Shown here in pieces: positions 22,805 through 35,961 of a stretch of 64,000 bases of DNA; the first letter of the stretch is position 1; the number at the start of each line of letters is the position of its first letter. The position numbers and the translations under genes are program-made. Under the pieces are notes generated by a model. The model had not been told where the DNA came from. It was given only the letters and a program-made list of their open reading frames with translations, and did not search any database. Origin of the DNA: Paramacrobiotus metropolitanus (lineage: Eukaryota; Tardigrada; Eutardigrada; Parachela; Macrobiotidae). The stretch is taken from contig NW_026570221.1 of NCBI RefSeq assembly GCF_019649055.1, forward strand, positions 992,001 to 1,056,000. The letters are read 5' to 3'.

Positions 22805-23480
22805 CGGTGCAAAGGGCGGTTAACAAGACCCGGTTAACACGGTTAACAAGACCGAACCGCGGTTAACAAGACTCTTTGGTGAACGAGCGACCGAACTACC
22901 ACGGATGTCCGGTTACCAGAGCCCGCTAGGTTAGGGAGTAACCGAATTGTCTTAACCCTGTAGTAACAAGACTAGGTCAGTGAGTGACTGAACTATATTC
23001 AGTGCAAACGTTCTGGGATTTGTAGATTAGTACGTAGAAGACAGGGTAACCCGTCAATTGAACGAGTGACTGAGCTGACACTACCGTCCAGTTCGCAGAG
23101 CCCGTTAGGTCTACGATTGACCGAGCTACCGGTACTGTCCCGTGCACGGAGCCCGTTAGGTCAACTATGCCGTTAGGTAATATCCGATGCACAGTGCCGG
23201 TAAGGTGATAGGGTGACCGAGCTACCACTAGAGTCCATTTCACAGAGCCCGTTATTTGAACGAGTGACCCGTTAGTTGCACGAGTGACCGAGCTACCACT
23301 AATATCCAGTTCACAGAGCCCATTAGGTGACCGGGTGCCCGAGCTACCACTACTGTCTCAGTGCACAAATCCTGTTAGATAAGCAAGGTATCACTACTGA
23401 CCGGACATATATTAGCGGGCACAAACCATTCGCCAGTGACAAAAGCCTGCGAAGTGACCGAGTTACCGAACTAGGGATGG
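22805..23480. repeat. Degenerate minisatellite, GACCGAGCTACC units
   Basis: Units contain (A)CCGAGCTACCACTA, GTCCAGTTCACAGAGCCCGT and TAGGTGACCG elements, recurring near 22891, 22988, 23072, 23121, 23217, 23288 and 23338, so spacing is irregular (about 50-100 bp). The left end includes repeats of GGTTAACAAGACC. It is not a CRISPR array: there is no constant repeat and no unique spacers. Confidence 0.7.
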
Positions 23481-26225
23481 TGTCCAGTGCACTTGCACTA
23501 TTTCAGATTTAGTACTGTATAGACAGAGAGATTTTGGGTTTCTTTTCGGGTAAAGGATTTAACAAAAATTATCTGTACAGCCAGAGGGAATGCTTCCGAC
23601 CTTAAGAGAATCATGAAGTTATTTTTATATAAATTCCATGCTTTTGCCTTATTGTGATGTACCTATCGATCATTTTTCGACGAAATATAGATGTATACCA
23701 ACAAATATTCATTCCAAATTAAATAAAGTGGCCGTGGTCCGCGGACCACAAGAAACACGGAGGCGAAGCTGAGGCTGTTTCTTGTATACTATATTTAAAC
23801 GATATACTAATTATTTGTACTAATTTGGACGATATACGATATGTAAGATGTAAAACGGTGCTATTCAATATCCACTCATACGGATGGCGCAATCGGCTGC
23901 ACTTAATTCTTATTCTAATTATTTAATAATTTTATGAAGTTCATTGCAACTTTACGATTTGGGGTTCGTGTGACTGCGATGACTAAGAAAAGGAGTAAAT
24001 AAACTCATATAACCAGGAAACTTGGAAATACGGATGGCCGGCCGTTAAGATTTATCAAATACTTACTGCTATACCTCGCAACGAACATTTGTCGCTTTTG
24101 GGCAAGCGGTTGAGGCGAGGCTGTATTCTTTGTGATGGTGGACGCAGTTACGTGAACCATGATCAGTTACGTGAACCTGAACAGTTACGCGATCCTGATA
24201 ATTAAAAAAGATACAATGGACTTCATACATATTACACTCACAGCCGAATCCGATATCACAAGGCTCATGAGTGGATATTTCGTAACAACTTTTCGATTAT
24301 ACCTAAATACTGCCTCTTGTTCTGTCAGTCTGTGTTTGCAGCTACCAAATTATGGCAGGCCCTTGATAAAGCCATGTAACACGGAAACTAGGGAATATGG
24401 GTGACCCGGCTGTTGGAAACGCAAAAATGCCGTTTATGCCCTCCGGGGTGTGACAAAGTACCGCCGAAATATTTGCATGCAGACGGTCATATCGAAAAGC
24501 CATGCGCAAGGCCCCGAAAGAAGTCAAGCAGTGTGTATCCGGCTGTGTCTTTGTGGAAACGATTTGTCTTCGGGACCCCTGGCCATAAAATACCGGGTCC
24601 GGTAAATAGGCAATTAACAATGGTCTCCGCCTGGCCGATAGCTATCATAAAAACGAACGCGTCTGACCAATGGCTACCGTGAACACCAGTATCACACTGG
24701 AAATGCCAGTACCAATAAAGTCAATAGTTATGGAACTATCTTTCTGCGAAACTGCCAGCGCACCATTCCCGATATTATTATAAACCAGTTACCATTATTA
24801 ACCAATTAAAATGAACTTACCTGTCTTACAAATGTTAAGACATCCCAGTTACGAGGGTACTTAATCAAGTCATGTCGTATATTTTTTATTTATTCCTAGA
24901 TTCATACAATTAATCCAACATTTTCAAAAAACTGTTCATACACTCTCTACACATAGATTGCATCTATGTCCCGATTGGAAATGTTGATGCAAAAAAGTTA
25001 CAAAATTATTAAGTGATGGCATCATCAAAATTTTCTTCGAGTTAGTCTTTCGTTCGTTAATTAATTAACTTGCAGAAAATCGTTTAGATCTGGAAATTTT
25101 TTTAAACTGCGCAAGTCTAAGGTAATTATTAATTTTATTTACGGAAGTATCTATACATCGGGCTTATCAGCATAAATTTTTTAGTATTTAGAAGCAACGG
25201 TCTTGGTCCGTCGTTATGCCAAATTGCACCGGTAAATCACCTTCCGTCCCTTTTTTTTGAATTTTCTCAAAGAAAGTTTCCAAAATATTTGCAGATTATT
25301 ATACATAGATTATAATAGTTTCACGGCATAAAAATATTTTGTTACTAAAATCGTTATTACGCTGTAAAGAAGCAAAAACGTTCTTCGGAGTGTTCCCCGA
25401 TTCAAGGCTTTGCACAGCAGTATCAGAACCTTGTCCTCTTCTGCAGCTTCCATCATGCATCGCGGTATGAAAACCAGAATCTTTCGTGGTTGTAGATGTT
25501 ATACCGATGGCTACTTTATAGTAACTTGGCTATTCTTTGAGGAGTTAAACTGAAGAAAGCGTACCACCATAAGTCAGCAAAACAGGTACCCGAAGGTACG
25601 CCACACTGCGGAAAATCAGGTAGATGAGTAGAAAGGATTTCGGAGTTGCCTCAATAATCTGTGCTTGATTAGCTGTCTACCTAATAAATTTAATCGGGGA
25701 TGGCTTTTAACCAGACGCTTTACAATGGCGCTCAAGTTTTGGCTCCTCCAAAAGTAGACTGTTCCGACCACCTCCTGTTGTCCCACGTCAAATTTTCAGA
25801 ACGGAGACGAGAAGCACTTTGCTTACGAGTTTATAAAGAACGACCCTCATCCATAAACACAAGCGGCGCGTCAAAAAGTCAATGGGTTGGGTCCCACTTC
25901 TACAGGAATTTTTTATGTAAAATAGTGCAAAACCCATGTTACGATAATGTGCGCCAGTTTTTAATTGGTAATTAAATTTTATGTGAGTTAGGGTTGCTCT
26001 GACTCATGCTGACTGCCACCGAGAGGGGGCATTGACTCGGCCATCAGCCTACTGTTTCAGTTATGAATGCCCTATTTTTTAAAAATGATTTCATATTTTT
26101 ATTTCATAACTTATATGCGAACGACATTACTTGATTAGGTACCCTCGTATCACAATACTGGTTCGCAAGGCTTATTTTGCCATTCAAACTGCCACGTTGT
26201 AATGAATTGAGTCTGTAATGATGAG
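23481..26225. other. Intergenic, no gene recognised
   Basis: About 2.7 kb of AT-rich sequence. Short open frames are without motifs. No RNA gene is supported. Confidence 0.4.
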
Positions 26226-26965
26226 GTGATGGTTTTTATGCAGTTTTTAAATCGAATAAAATTTGATATTGGTTTTTTCTCCATAGGCCGACGGCGAATT
26301 TTTGTTTACCGTTTTCCGGTTCCCTTTTTCTCTTTGTATTTGCTCTGTTTCATGGTGTACGGGAAGGTAATCATTTTTATGGAATTCTTAATTGGATTTA
26401 TATTTAAATGCAGTTTTTCTCCGGACATGGGCGGTGCATTCTTATTAATCGTTTTACGGTCCAATTTTTCTATATTGATTTTTCACCTCGTTTGTTTGCG
26501 GCAAGGTGCTGTTTCTTATGGCATTTATTTAAATAAAATTATATTTTAACTCGGGTTTTTTCTCACTACGCCGGCGGTGCATCCTTAGTAAGTAACCTTT
26601 TTCTTTATATGCCTTATATTCACATGGTTTGCGGCAAAGTGGTCCTGCATATGACATTTACTTTTATTAGATAATATTGCAATACAGATTTTTTCTCAAC
26701 ACGTAGGCGGTGCATTCTTATTAACAGTTTTCCGGTCTCCTTTTTCCATAGGGCTTACTCACCCTGTTTTAAAGGTTATGCTTCTCATGACATTTATTTA
26801 AATTCGATAAAGTTTAAATACAGGTCTCTTCTTTATGCTTAGCCGGTGCAAGTTTAGTAAATATTTCCGGTCACCGGTCTGCATGGCCTATTCACTCTGT
26901 TTTCAAGAAATTCGGCTAAGTGATGCTTTTTACGGAATTTTTAAATTGGATAATACGAGTATTTT
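26226..26965. repeat. ~137-bp satellite, five diverged copies
   Basis: The landmark GGCGGTGCATTCTTATTAA recurs near 26431, 26574, 26707 and 26842, with an earlier diverged copy near 26290. The spacing is 133-143 bp. Units share TTTTTTCTC, CGTTTTCCGGTC and GGCATTTATTTAAAT blocks. Confidence 0.75.
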
Positions 26966-29142
26966 AATATGGAATAACTATGATAGTTACGTGCTCAGGT
27001 TCTGGGTACTCAGTACCTTAATGCTCTGGCCAATCGGGCGCTTAGTGAAGCGCAAAGTAGGCGGCAGACTGAAGTCTTTGGTGGATTTGGAGATGGCGGA
27101 AGTGGTGCGCGAAGGCGGACCCACGTACGTGTATACGCACTATGCTAGCACAATGCTAGCAGAATGCATACTACCCTACTGTCGTAAAAGGTAATATTAT
27201 TACATTGTTCCTAATGCAGACGCCCTGCACTTAGCAAAGTCCAATGAACCACAAAAAGGATTTGAAATCAACCGTTCGTTGCGCGGTCGCGCTTCGTCAG
27301 CTTCTTTTAGTCATGCGCTGTATGTGCTAGATCGTTAGACATAATTATGTAGAACTAGAAGGAAGTTCGCTGCTGTTTTGGAAATGCGTCCCAAAAAAAG
27401 ACTGATAGCGCTACCGATTTTGGTTGCTTCTTTACGATTAAATTTAAATCATTTATGTACAGTAGTATATTGCGAATGCGTTTTTTGTTAAATTAATGGC
27501 TTTTGCCCTATAACGGAGAATTTGTAAGATTCTTGACTGAAGCAGCATATTTTGCAGAAGTCCCGAATGGTCGAATTGTGCTTTGATGGGATAATAGTGC
27601 GTTGATGCACGGGCAGTTGATGCAACTTGTATTATTCCGTTGGTATAAGCATTTGCATGTCTTCGATCGCGGTGCGGTCATCGAGAAGATGCGGTTGATT
27701 ATCAGCCGATTTCCGCTTATCTTATCGACTACCTTCGATGCAGTTCCGGTACTGCAAGTTCCGGTGCGTTTGCGGTCAACTGGCTTTACTTACTGGTCAC
27801 TCTGGTGAGCAGGGTGAGTGGCTGCCACAGACACCATCTCAAAACTGCAGTCGCGGCTGTGACAGTTCTTTAAATTTTTGCATTTCCAGTTCAAGAGGTG
27901 GTGTAAGTTTCTGCTAAGTTATCTTAATAAAATTTTGCCGGCAGCACCTTTAACGCGAAATTTAAGACGACTGCCCGGCACACTCGCGACGTTTCAGTGA
28001 TTCCAATGAAACTGTCATTAAAATCAGAAATCGGAAGTAAGTAAAAGGTGCCCGATGCACCGGAAACGTCTGCAGGAAGGCGCACAACCGCTTAAGGACC
28101 AGGGAATTTTACCTGCACTTGGTAAAGTATGTTCAACGCGTGAAAATCTAACACATGATTAACTTAAATTCGTGTAAGCGAGGTGTCCGTTCATTTTGGA
28201 AACCATACGTTATCACTTGTTATTGCAATACTAATATAACAGTAGTTGAATATCATTAGAACTGGTACTATTATGTTTAGTAGCCAGTGTACAGTCTGTG
28301 TATTTTGTATCTGTACAATTAAACGGGTTCCCAAAATAACAGTAATCCTTGTACAAATTCTGTACAATCTTCATTTCAGCGCAATGAAATGAAATACTTC
28401 TACGCGCAACTGCTGTGTTTTTTCGTGCAACAGAGATTATTGTTTTAGTTATGACGCCGCTTCTCTGCAGCTGTGTTCGATCGTGCGCACTTACAGTCGC
28501 CAAATGCGGGTAACATTGCTGCAGCTCGATTATGATGCAGTTAATTCTTGTGCTCACCTTGTAACCCACAACACAAGCAAATCGAACCGACATAGCAGTT
28601 GTCAGTTCAGTACATAAAAGACTAAAGTTTATGAAAAGATCCCTGAAAAGCTTTTTCGTTGGAATTCACAATTGTATAATCGTTTCTGTACAATAATGGC
28701 CGAAATAACTTTTTCTGTGACTAACTGTAAAGTAAAAGCGTTGAAATGCATGGTTTCTGGAATGAATGGTTCCGAAATGAATGGTTTCCGAAATGATAGG
28801 GTGCCGTAAGGCACCAGTGCCTAATCTTTTATCAACCTGATACGTTTTCGCGTAGGCTCTGTAAGAGCAGGACTTGGTGCAGCTGGAGGCTGTTGATGCA
28901 GCGCATCCGGTTGTGTGTATACCTGGTGGGGCATGCAGCCCGGTCTGTCACCAAGCCGTGGCTGGCGAACATTTCATACGGCGTCCGCAGTTGTCCACCC
29001 TGTGAACTACAGTATCCGGTCAGTCAGTTTTATGAACATCATTTTACCAACTGTCTAGTATTTTTCTGAGATTCTGTAAAGTTACTTCAAGCGTCAACAA
29101 AGGGAGCCGCTTGGACGACTAAAGACTACAACGGCGGAGATA
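26966..29142. other. Intergenic, no gene recognised
   Basis: About 2.2 kb. Short open frames on both strands have no recognised motif. A reading near 28990-28850 (-) weakly recalls the receptor TM2 phrase 'LRTP' but cannot be extended. Confidence 0.4.
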
Positions 29143-29751
29143 CAGTAAAACCTCCTCGTACGTACTCGCCTAAGGTACGTACACCTCTCGCTTGAGTACA
29201 AAAATTCTGTACCGAAACTCTCCGCAGACTACAAAACAAGGGGGAACCTGTACGTGATGCACACCTCTCCGATGCGTACACGTACACGTTTTCTCTGTAC
29301 CGCCCAAGCAATGAACTGTACGCAATCACCTCGAACACACGTACACTTGTGAGTCAGCATTCGATTTTTTTAAAATTTAATATCTGACGGGAAAATTGTG
29401 AAAACCAAAAGAATTCAGCTCAGAATTGTAGGTTATGTTCTCTGAACTGATTCGGACGATGTTTTCTTTTTAAAGTGTGTGGGAGATACTTTTCCGCCTG
29501 CTGATATTCTTGTAAAAAGATAGAAAGTTGTGTAAACTAATGCATCGTATACATTTCAAAATGGCACGCAGTGTACACTGTACGGTGCAGTTGCATGCAG
29601 TATACAGAGCACTCCGCGGCGGTAGGGCAATGCCCCCATTATAGAGTCGTCCCCCAGTGGCGCTTGGGGGTGACGATTATGTGTTACGTACATTTCTGAG
29701 TTACGTACGAAATTTTTTGAAAGAAAGTGTACGTATCTTGGAGGTTTCACT
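29143..29751. mobile_element. pogo/Tigger-like MITE
   Basis: A 609-bp element flanked by TA on both sides (29141-29142, 29752-29753). The ends CAGTAAAACCTCC (left) and GGAGGTTTCACT (right) are inverted and of the type seen in pogo/Tigger elements. GTACGTA-rich subterminal repeats follow each end. No transposase is seen, so it is non-autonomous. Confidence 0.65.
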
Positions 29752-30372
29752 TATCCATATCGGCCGAGGACGCTTTGGTTTGTAGCGGAAATGTCCGTTG
29801 TCGAGTACTAGCGTCCGAAACGGTGTTTTTGTATAGCATAATTTGTTTGCAGTTAATTATCAATTTGCAGTAAGTATCCTATAAGCCCTTATTGGACTAG
29901 TTTATCTGAATCAGCGTGGACAAACGGAAGAAAAGTCATCAATTACGAGGTGAAAAATTTAAAAGTAGTAGTTTGTAGTAATTCTTGGCCATGCTTACTG
30001 CGTACTAGCAAAACAGCAGAAAAATACTACGAGAAATGAAACTGAGTCACTGATGTAAACGTGTTCTTTCTTATTTTTAAATGCTTAACGGAAGCGATGC
30101 TGATGAGTTTTATTGAAAGTTGCAGTCAACCAACTGCCTGCGATTTTTATCCATTGCCGCAATCGAAGTTTATTTTAGGCAAGAGGCGCAATGATGCTAA
30201 CACACCGCTGATTTTGTGGTTTACGCCTATTAATAATTGCACAATCTTGCAGAATTCCCACAACGAATAGGTGACAACAGACCAAACAACAGATCTGGTT
30301 ATTGATACACCTCTACTCACAGAAGACAATAACAATTACACTAATAGCGTAAAAAGGTACAATTACGACAAG
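29752..30372. other. Intergenic, no gene recognised
   Basis: Stretch downstream of the kinase gene 3' end. No feature supported. Confidence 0.4.
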
Positions 30373-30767
30373 TTAGCTAGTGTACTGTGCAGGTGGCAAA
30401 TCGAAAATTAATTCAAGGCAACGGCTCAGTTTAAAAACTGGATCCTGCAGCGCTTTGTCCAAGGCCAGACGGTTGACTGGATCGACACAAAGTAGCGATT
30501 TTATTAAATTAAACAGTGAAGTTACCATCAAATTATCGATATCTCCCTGGTAAACGTGCGACTGTAAACGTAAACATTTTTTTAAAAATGTTGAATGATA
30601 ACCTAATAAGAAATAAAACCTAATAAGGAATACCTCCAGCAATTTGCAGCAGCCCCTGACCCCCCCCCCTGAATCTTTCTTTGGCAGTCGCATCCACAAA
30701 GGGCCAGGAGGCCAGAAGAAGCTCTGGAATTTCTCCAACCCCATTTTTGGGAATCTTCTGATCATGG

Positions 30768-31255
30768 TGTCACGAGTACGACTGGTTGAAGTACATTTTG
30801 TATGGACAGTCATACTGTGATGTGGTTTGCAGTGGAAGGAAGTGGCCAGAAAGTGTTAGCCAATTAGTAAAGTGTTAAGTGTACTTTGATCTCTCATAAA
30901 ACAATCAATAAAATGTTGTCTCATGGTTTGTCTATGAGTGCTTTTAAGTTGAAGGCGTGTTTTGTCATCTTTCATATTTTTGCATCAGAAATCACTGTTG
31001 AGTGCTTGAGGGAGAAGAACTCCTTGTGAATGAATTAATGTCATCTTGCATAGCTAGCAGCTCTGGAATATCTGGTCTTGGAAAGTGTTCTCTAGAACGT
31101 CTTCTTAGCCTTGATGCTGTTGCAGTGTTAGCTTCAATCAGTTTACATAAAGGTCAACGTTAGCAGAACGATTGGGTTAGCGTCGTGTCTGAGTTTAGCT
31201 ATTTAGTAAAGGTCATTCACCACCATAAACCATCAGTAGTTTACGCTATCTGACA
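30768..31255 (+). repeat. 5' LTR
   Basis: Starts TGTCACGAGTACG and ends CTATCTGACA. An AATAAA signal lies near 30908. Nearly identical to 35477-35961, with small indels near 30995-31040. Confidence 0.9.
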
Positions 31256-31274
31256 TGGAGGGCATTTGGTGGTG
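31256..31274 (+). other. Putative primer-binding site
   Basis: TGGAGGGCATTTGGTGG begins immediately after the left LTR. The leading TGG would pair with the CCA end of a tRNA. The tRNA species was not identified. Confidence 0.5.
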
Positions 31275-32564
31275 AAAGTTATTCAATGTGTGTTTCCGCG
31301 CAGTTGTTTGATTTTTCGGGTCGACGTATTTCAGTAGTCACTGTTACCTGTCCGATTTTACCTGTGCGATTTTACCTGTTCACCTGGATTGCCTGCCTGT
31401 TACCGGTCTACAGTGGGATACCTTTGTGTCTGTTGTTGCGGATTGGATGCCGGCGAGCACGGTGCCAACCGGATGACGCGGGTGAAGTTCGCGGATGAAA
31501 AACCACATGGATGGTGTAAGTGGCAGATCGATAGCCGTGCCTAGTGAAGCATGCTGTTTAATTTTGTTGCGATGAGTTTCTCCCTGCGTTAAGAAGATCG
31601 TTTCGTTTTGCACGATACTGCATGGAATGTTATTAATTATTATAATGGTTATTTCTACGTAACTTTCGATGGAACACCGGCGTGAATGGTATCGGTTAAC
31701 TTTTGTTCTTGATACCGGGTTACGATTCAGTAAGACAGAAGTCAGCGTTAAATGTAATGGGATACAGCAGTTAGTGCACTACGTAGGTGATATTTGTTCT
31801 TATGTCCCTTGTGTACAAAGAGTGGAAGTTTTTTACCTAGACGGAAGTGTGGGGACGATATACCCATTGAGATAGAAAAATGTACGGGGTCAACGAACAG
31901 TATTTATTATGCTAATGATGCCTTTCGTTAAACTACGATAGCTGTGCTATTCTGTATAACTGCCGGCATACCACGCGTTTGTCAGCCATTTATCGGTTTG
32001 CTCCGTTGATGTGGTCGAAATGGCTTTCATAATGACGTAATGTACTCGTACATATATTTTTTTGGCCGTGACGGCAATGTCAGTTACTGATAGCCTAATG
32101 TACATAGCAGCTTTCAAAGAACTAGTCCCAGCAGTAATGGTCATTGTATAATGCATTACTTTTATAATAATTAATTATAAAATACACACAGGGCAGTTTC
32201 ACATGCTTATGTTCATGATAACTTTTGTTGAACTGTAAGAGCTCTGTTCATTTTTTATTGATTGCCGGTATGACTGTAGTTCGGTTCGGCCGTGGTTATC
32301 CCGGCTTGTACGCATGCACTCGCATGACGCTTACTCATACAAAACTCTGTTAATACATGCAGAGTACTTGTACACTGCATACTCTGTACATGTATAAACT
32401 TAGTAACAGCAATGGCAATGCTGGTTGATACCAGTATGGTACTAAGCATGCATAAAAACATAATTATGCTCGTACCAGTTGTAACGATAATGCAGCTCTG
32501 CTCTTAGTAATAATTTTAATCATAATTGTAACTGTTAACCTTGAATTACAATGGCTAATAAACT
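31256..32564 (+). other. Retrotransposon 5' internal region
   Basis: 1.3 kb between LTR and gag. No ORF with motifs. Probably leader and packaging sequence. Confidence 0.45.
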
Positions 32565-33443
32565 ATGCCTGCTACAAGAAGCACCTTACCGTTCATACAT
32601 GTAAGTGAAAGGGAGCTTGTTGATAAAGGCGAAAAAGCTATAAAAAGTAGAAGTAACAAAGTGAGGCCGATTACCAGTAAAGAGCCGGTAACAGATGCGA
32701 GCAAAGTTATTAGAGTGGATGACCTGAATAGTACTTTTACTGACGATTCACAGGTTAAAATTATTAGGCCGGTCAGTGCATATTTAGATCTTTTGCAGAA
32801 CGAAATAGCGGCTGAAGAAATAATCAAGAACAGCGAAATGGATGCAGCAGCGATAAACAAATTAGCTGATGCTTTAAATAAATTAAGTCCTGCCAAAGTC
32901 GAGAGAAAGGTTAACCTTACAGATTTGCCATCGTTTTCTGGGCAAAACTCAGAATCGGCAGCAGATTTTCTGATAAAATTCAAACTTTTCGGTGAGTATT
33001 TCGAATGGGATAACGAAAAACTGAAAGAAATGTTTCCGATGCGCTTAAGCAAAGACGCTTTAAAATGGTTTATTACGAATAAAACTAAGCTACCAGACTG
33101 GGATGAAGCTGAGAAAGAGTTTCTTAAAGTGTTTGGAAAAAGTGCGTACGACCTTGATTTGCAAACACTAAGCTTGTCTAATAATCCTTTAAAAAATCCT
33201 CTGGGTTACGTTTTCGAGATTCTCGATTACCTTCGCATAACAAACCCTCTTGCAACAGAGCAGGAGAAAGTACGAGTGATTTTTGAACACATGCCACCTG
33301 AACTGAAAGCAGCAGTTATCGAAGACAGACCAGATACTGTTGATAGGTTTGTTGAGAGGCTTAAAGATATTAAAAGAAAGCAACAGTACTTGTCGGTTGC
33401 CGGTAAAAATGATACATCGATAAAAAAACTAACGTGGCAATAA
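32565..33443 (+). CDS. Gag of LTR retrotransposon
   Basis: 292 residues, intact. Residues about 120-245 form the helical capsid-like core common to Ty3/gypsy Gag ('LPSFSGQNSESAADFLIKF', 'LSKDALKWF', 'DWDEAEKEFLKVFG', 'LGYVFEILDYLR', 'IFEHMPPELKAAV'). The N-terminal third is charged and probably flexible. No CCHC zinc knuckle is visible, and the protein ends in a basic tail. It would assemble the particle that packages the element RNA. No pol frame follows in any reading frame. The start is at 32565; an upstream in-frame ATG was not seen. Confidence 0.8.
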   Translation: MPATRSTLPFIHVSERELVDKGEKAIKSRSNKVRPITSKEPVTDASKVIRVDDLNSTFTDDSQVKIIRPVSAYLDLLQNEIAAEEIIKNSEMDAAAINKLADALNKLSPAKVERKVNLTDLPSFSGQNSESAADFLIKFKLFGEYFEWDNEKLKEMFPMRLSKDALKWFITNKTKLPDWDEAEKEFLKVFGKSAYDLDLQTLSLSNNPLKNPLGYVFEILDYLRITNPLATEQEKVRVIFEHMPPELKAAVIEDRPDTVDRFVERLKDIKRKQQYLSVAGKNDTSIKKLTWQ

Positions 33444-35464
33444 GTCCGAAATTTAATGAGAAAGTACGGTACACAACGTAGCGCAGGTGTAAAACTAAAG
33501 AAAAATAATAATATAGTAACTAATGATCGTCGATCAGTTTTTTATTGCTTGTTAGTTCAAATCCTTTAGAAATAAAACAAAACCATGACAGTAAGACAAC
33601 AGGCGGACAGTATGGAGTATAGCAGTTAGCTGTGTGTTGAAAATAAAATTTTTTTGTGAGTGAATAAAGTTTTATCATGAATTTTAGCCATGGACAGTCA
33701 GGGCCCTGGTCTGTAAATGGTGCATATTCAAAAATGTACAAAAAAATTGTGTATGATGATGATGTAAGAAATGAGATTTTTGTGAGGAATTTAGAGAGTT
33801 GATAGTGTTAAATCAATGATTTATTTTGCCGCCTGTTGTCTATAAATTTTTATCTGTCAGTAATGATTTTGCAGTCTAGAGATCAATTAATTAAGAAAGG
33901 TTGCTACAAATTTTAAAAACTGATAAATTACCCTGCTACTTTCACTGAAAGTAAATTACAACTAAGTTCCTGTTTTGTTAAGTACCAAATCGGCTTTAAC
34001 CGGCTTTGGGGGACGCCTCAATGATCGGTTACTTTAGTGCGCACCTGCGAATATCAAAGCGGCGGAAGCGAGTGCGATGACGTGTATGGTTTGTTATCAG
34101 ATGCCCGCTCACTCAAGATATTATTAAGTACGTAAATGTAGCCCGCTGTCCAGTGTACAACCAAGTTGCCGCAGGGTACAGAGTGCATAAATGCCGAGCA
34201 TGTTGCAAAGCGTCAATGGAAGCCTGCATGTTGTCAAACGAAAAGTGCAAGACGTGGTCCGTGGTATGCGAATTACAATTTATGATGATTTCTTTATCGT
34301 TTTCTATTTGCTCTTCAGTTATTCGTCCTAACTAAATTCGTTTTTCTCAGTTGGAATTTTCTCGGTTTTGCCAACTTCACGCATTCTTATATTTTGTTTG
34401 TTTTAAGTTTCGTTGTTTAGTATTTTGCGTTCAAATTTGGTTCTTTTTATTGAATTTGCATGCACGGCTATTAATCGATTCCTCTTGTAAGCGCCTTGTG
34501 CGGGTCGAAGCGCCGAGGTCGGGTGGATTTGTTTGTAGGCCCACCACAAGCTCACCACACAACCCATTAAAAGCACCGATTGCAGAGCAAGAAAAAAGGC
34601 GACTTACATTATTATTCCCCGTTGAATCAGTTTGTCGATAATGTACTGGAGAAAAATGTGCCAGTTCACGTGCACTGTACCGCAACGGAAGATCATTATG
34701 CGGCTGTGTCGGCAACGGAAACGTGTTGTTTAGACCGCAATGGATCGATAAGGAGCGTTTTGTGAATGACTCAGCGCAGATTGGCCTAGCGTCTGCGAAT
34801 GCACTGACTTTTGCCACAGCGGAATTTGCTCAGCCTAAGAAGGAGCGCGTGACCTTTGCAGCAGATGCAGTGTGGATGCGGAGTGGAAAGCCCGATGTGG
34901 ATAGTGGATACGGAGCGGAAGTAGATGCAGGAGCGAAGCGAGACTGGATTGGATGAACGGGTTGGTCGATAGCGCTCATTGTTCGGAAACGGGTTGGTCA
35001 CTAACGCCCGCGTTGGAGCGCACATGTACTACGGCAGAGATATCAGGTTGGCTGCCGGCGCCTGGTGTTTTGTGAGTGCGCAGCGGCATATCATGTGGGC
35101 CGCGGAAGTTCTCTCATCAGTTGTTGCTGTTGCTGTTGTGACACCCATGGATGGTCCGAGTCCGTACCGCTACATGTTGCGGTGCTACCTAACGTTATTT
35201 TCGTGACCTTTCCTTGTATCGTCGTGACATCACTGGACGTTACCTGTCCTAGATTCCTAATCTTACTTCAAGTTCCTGTTCTCGTATTATCTTTATGACC
35301 TGACCATGTGTCACCACCTGTCAGCTGTATTGCGCCAGGAGTTTTACCCGGGGCCTCCATGTAGCCAACGGTTCTCGTGGCTGAAAGTCAGTTGTCTTAA
35401 GTTTCGTCAGCAATGGATGTTCGGATGGATCCTGTGGACGTTCGTGCCGGGGAGGTCACGGTCC
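33444..35464 (+). other. Retrotransposon 3' internal region without pol
   Basis: Two kilobases where pol would be expected. No reverse transcriptase (YxDD), RNase H or integrase signature was found in any frame. Confidence 0.55.
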
Positions 35465-35476
35465 AAAGAAGGAGCG
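35465..35476 (+). other. Polypurine tract
   Basis: AAAGAAGGAGCG immediately precedes the right LTR, the expected place for the plus-strand primer. Confidence 0.6.
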
Positions 35477-35961
35477 TGTCACGAGTACGACTGGTTGAAG
35501 TACATTTTGTATGGACAGTCATACTGTGATGTGGTTTGCAGTGGAAGGAAGTGGCCAGAAAGTGTTAGCCAATTAGTAAAGTGTTAAGTGTACTTTGATC
35601 TCTCATAAAACAATCAATAAAATGTTGTCTCATGGTTTGTCTATGAGTGCTTTTAAGTTGAAGGCGTGTTTTGTCATCTTTCATATTTTTGCATCAGAAA
35701 TCACTGTTGAGGTTGAGGAGAAGAACTCCTTGTGAATGAATTATCGTCATCTTGCATAGCTAGCAGCTCTGGAATATCTGGTCTTGGAAAGTGTTCTCTA
35801 GAACGTCTTCTTAGCCTTGATGCTGTTGCAGTGTTAGCTTCAATCAGTTTACATAAAGGTCAACGTTAGCAGAACGATTGGGTTAGCGTCGTGTCTGAGT
35901 TTAGCTATTTAGTAAAGGTCATTCACCACCATAAACCATCAGTAGTTTACGCTATCTGACA
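35477..35961 (+). repeat. 3' LTR
   Basis: Starts TGTCACGAG and ends CTATCTGACA. Followed by ATGG (35962-35965), which matches the ATGG before the 5' LTR. Confidence 0.9.

Larger units (their letters stand above)
30768..35961 (+). mobile_element. Gag-only LTR retrotransposon (Ty3/gypsy-like)
   Basis: Two direct LTRs of about 488 and 485 bp (TG...CA ends) bracket 4.2 kb. The flanks carry the 4-bp duplication ATGG (30764-30767 and 35962-35965). A primer-binding-site-like TGG follows the left LTR directly, and a purine tract (AAAGAAGGAGCG) precedes the right LTR. The only clear ORF is Gag; no protease, reverse transcriptase, RNase H or integrase is seen, so the copy depends on helper proteins. 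The LTRs differ at only a few positions, so the insertion is recent. It interrupts an exon of the CLK-like kinase, in the opposite orientation to that gene. Confidence 0.85.

Noticed and set aside
22805-23480. Repeated GACCGAGCTACC units as a CRISPR array
   Set aside because: Unit length and spacing vary, the units are diverged, there are no unique spacers or cas genes, and the host is an animal.
28850-28990. Possible third receptor fragment (-)
   Set aside because: Only a few residues resemble the TM2 phrase, and no helices can be read around them.
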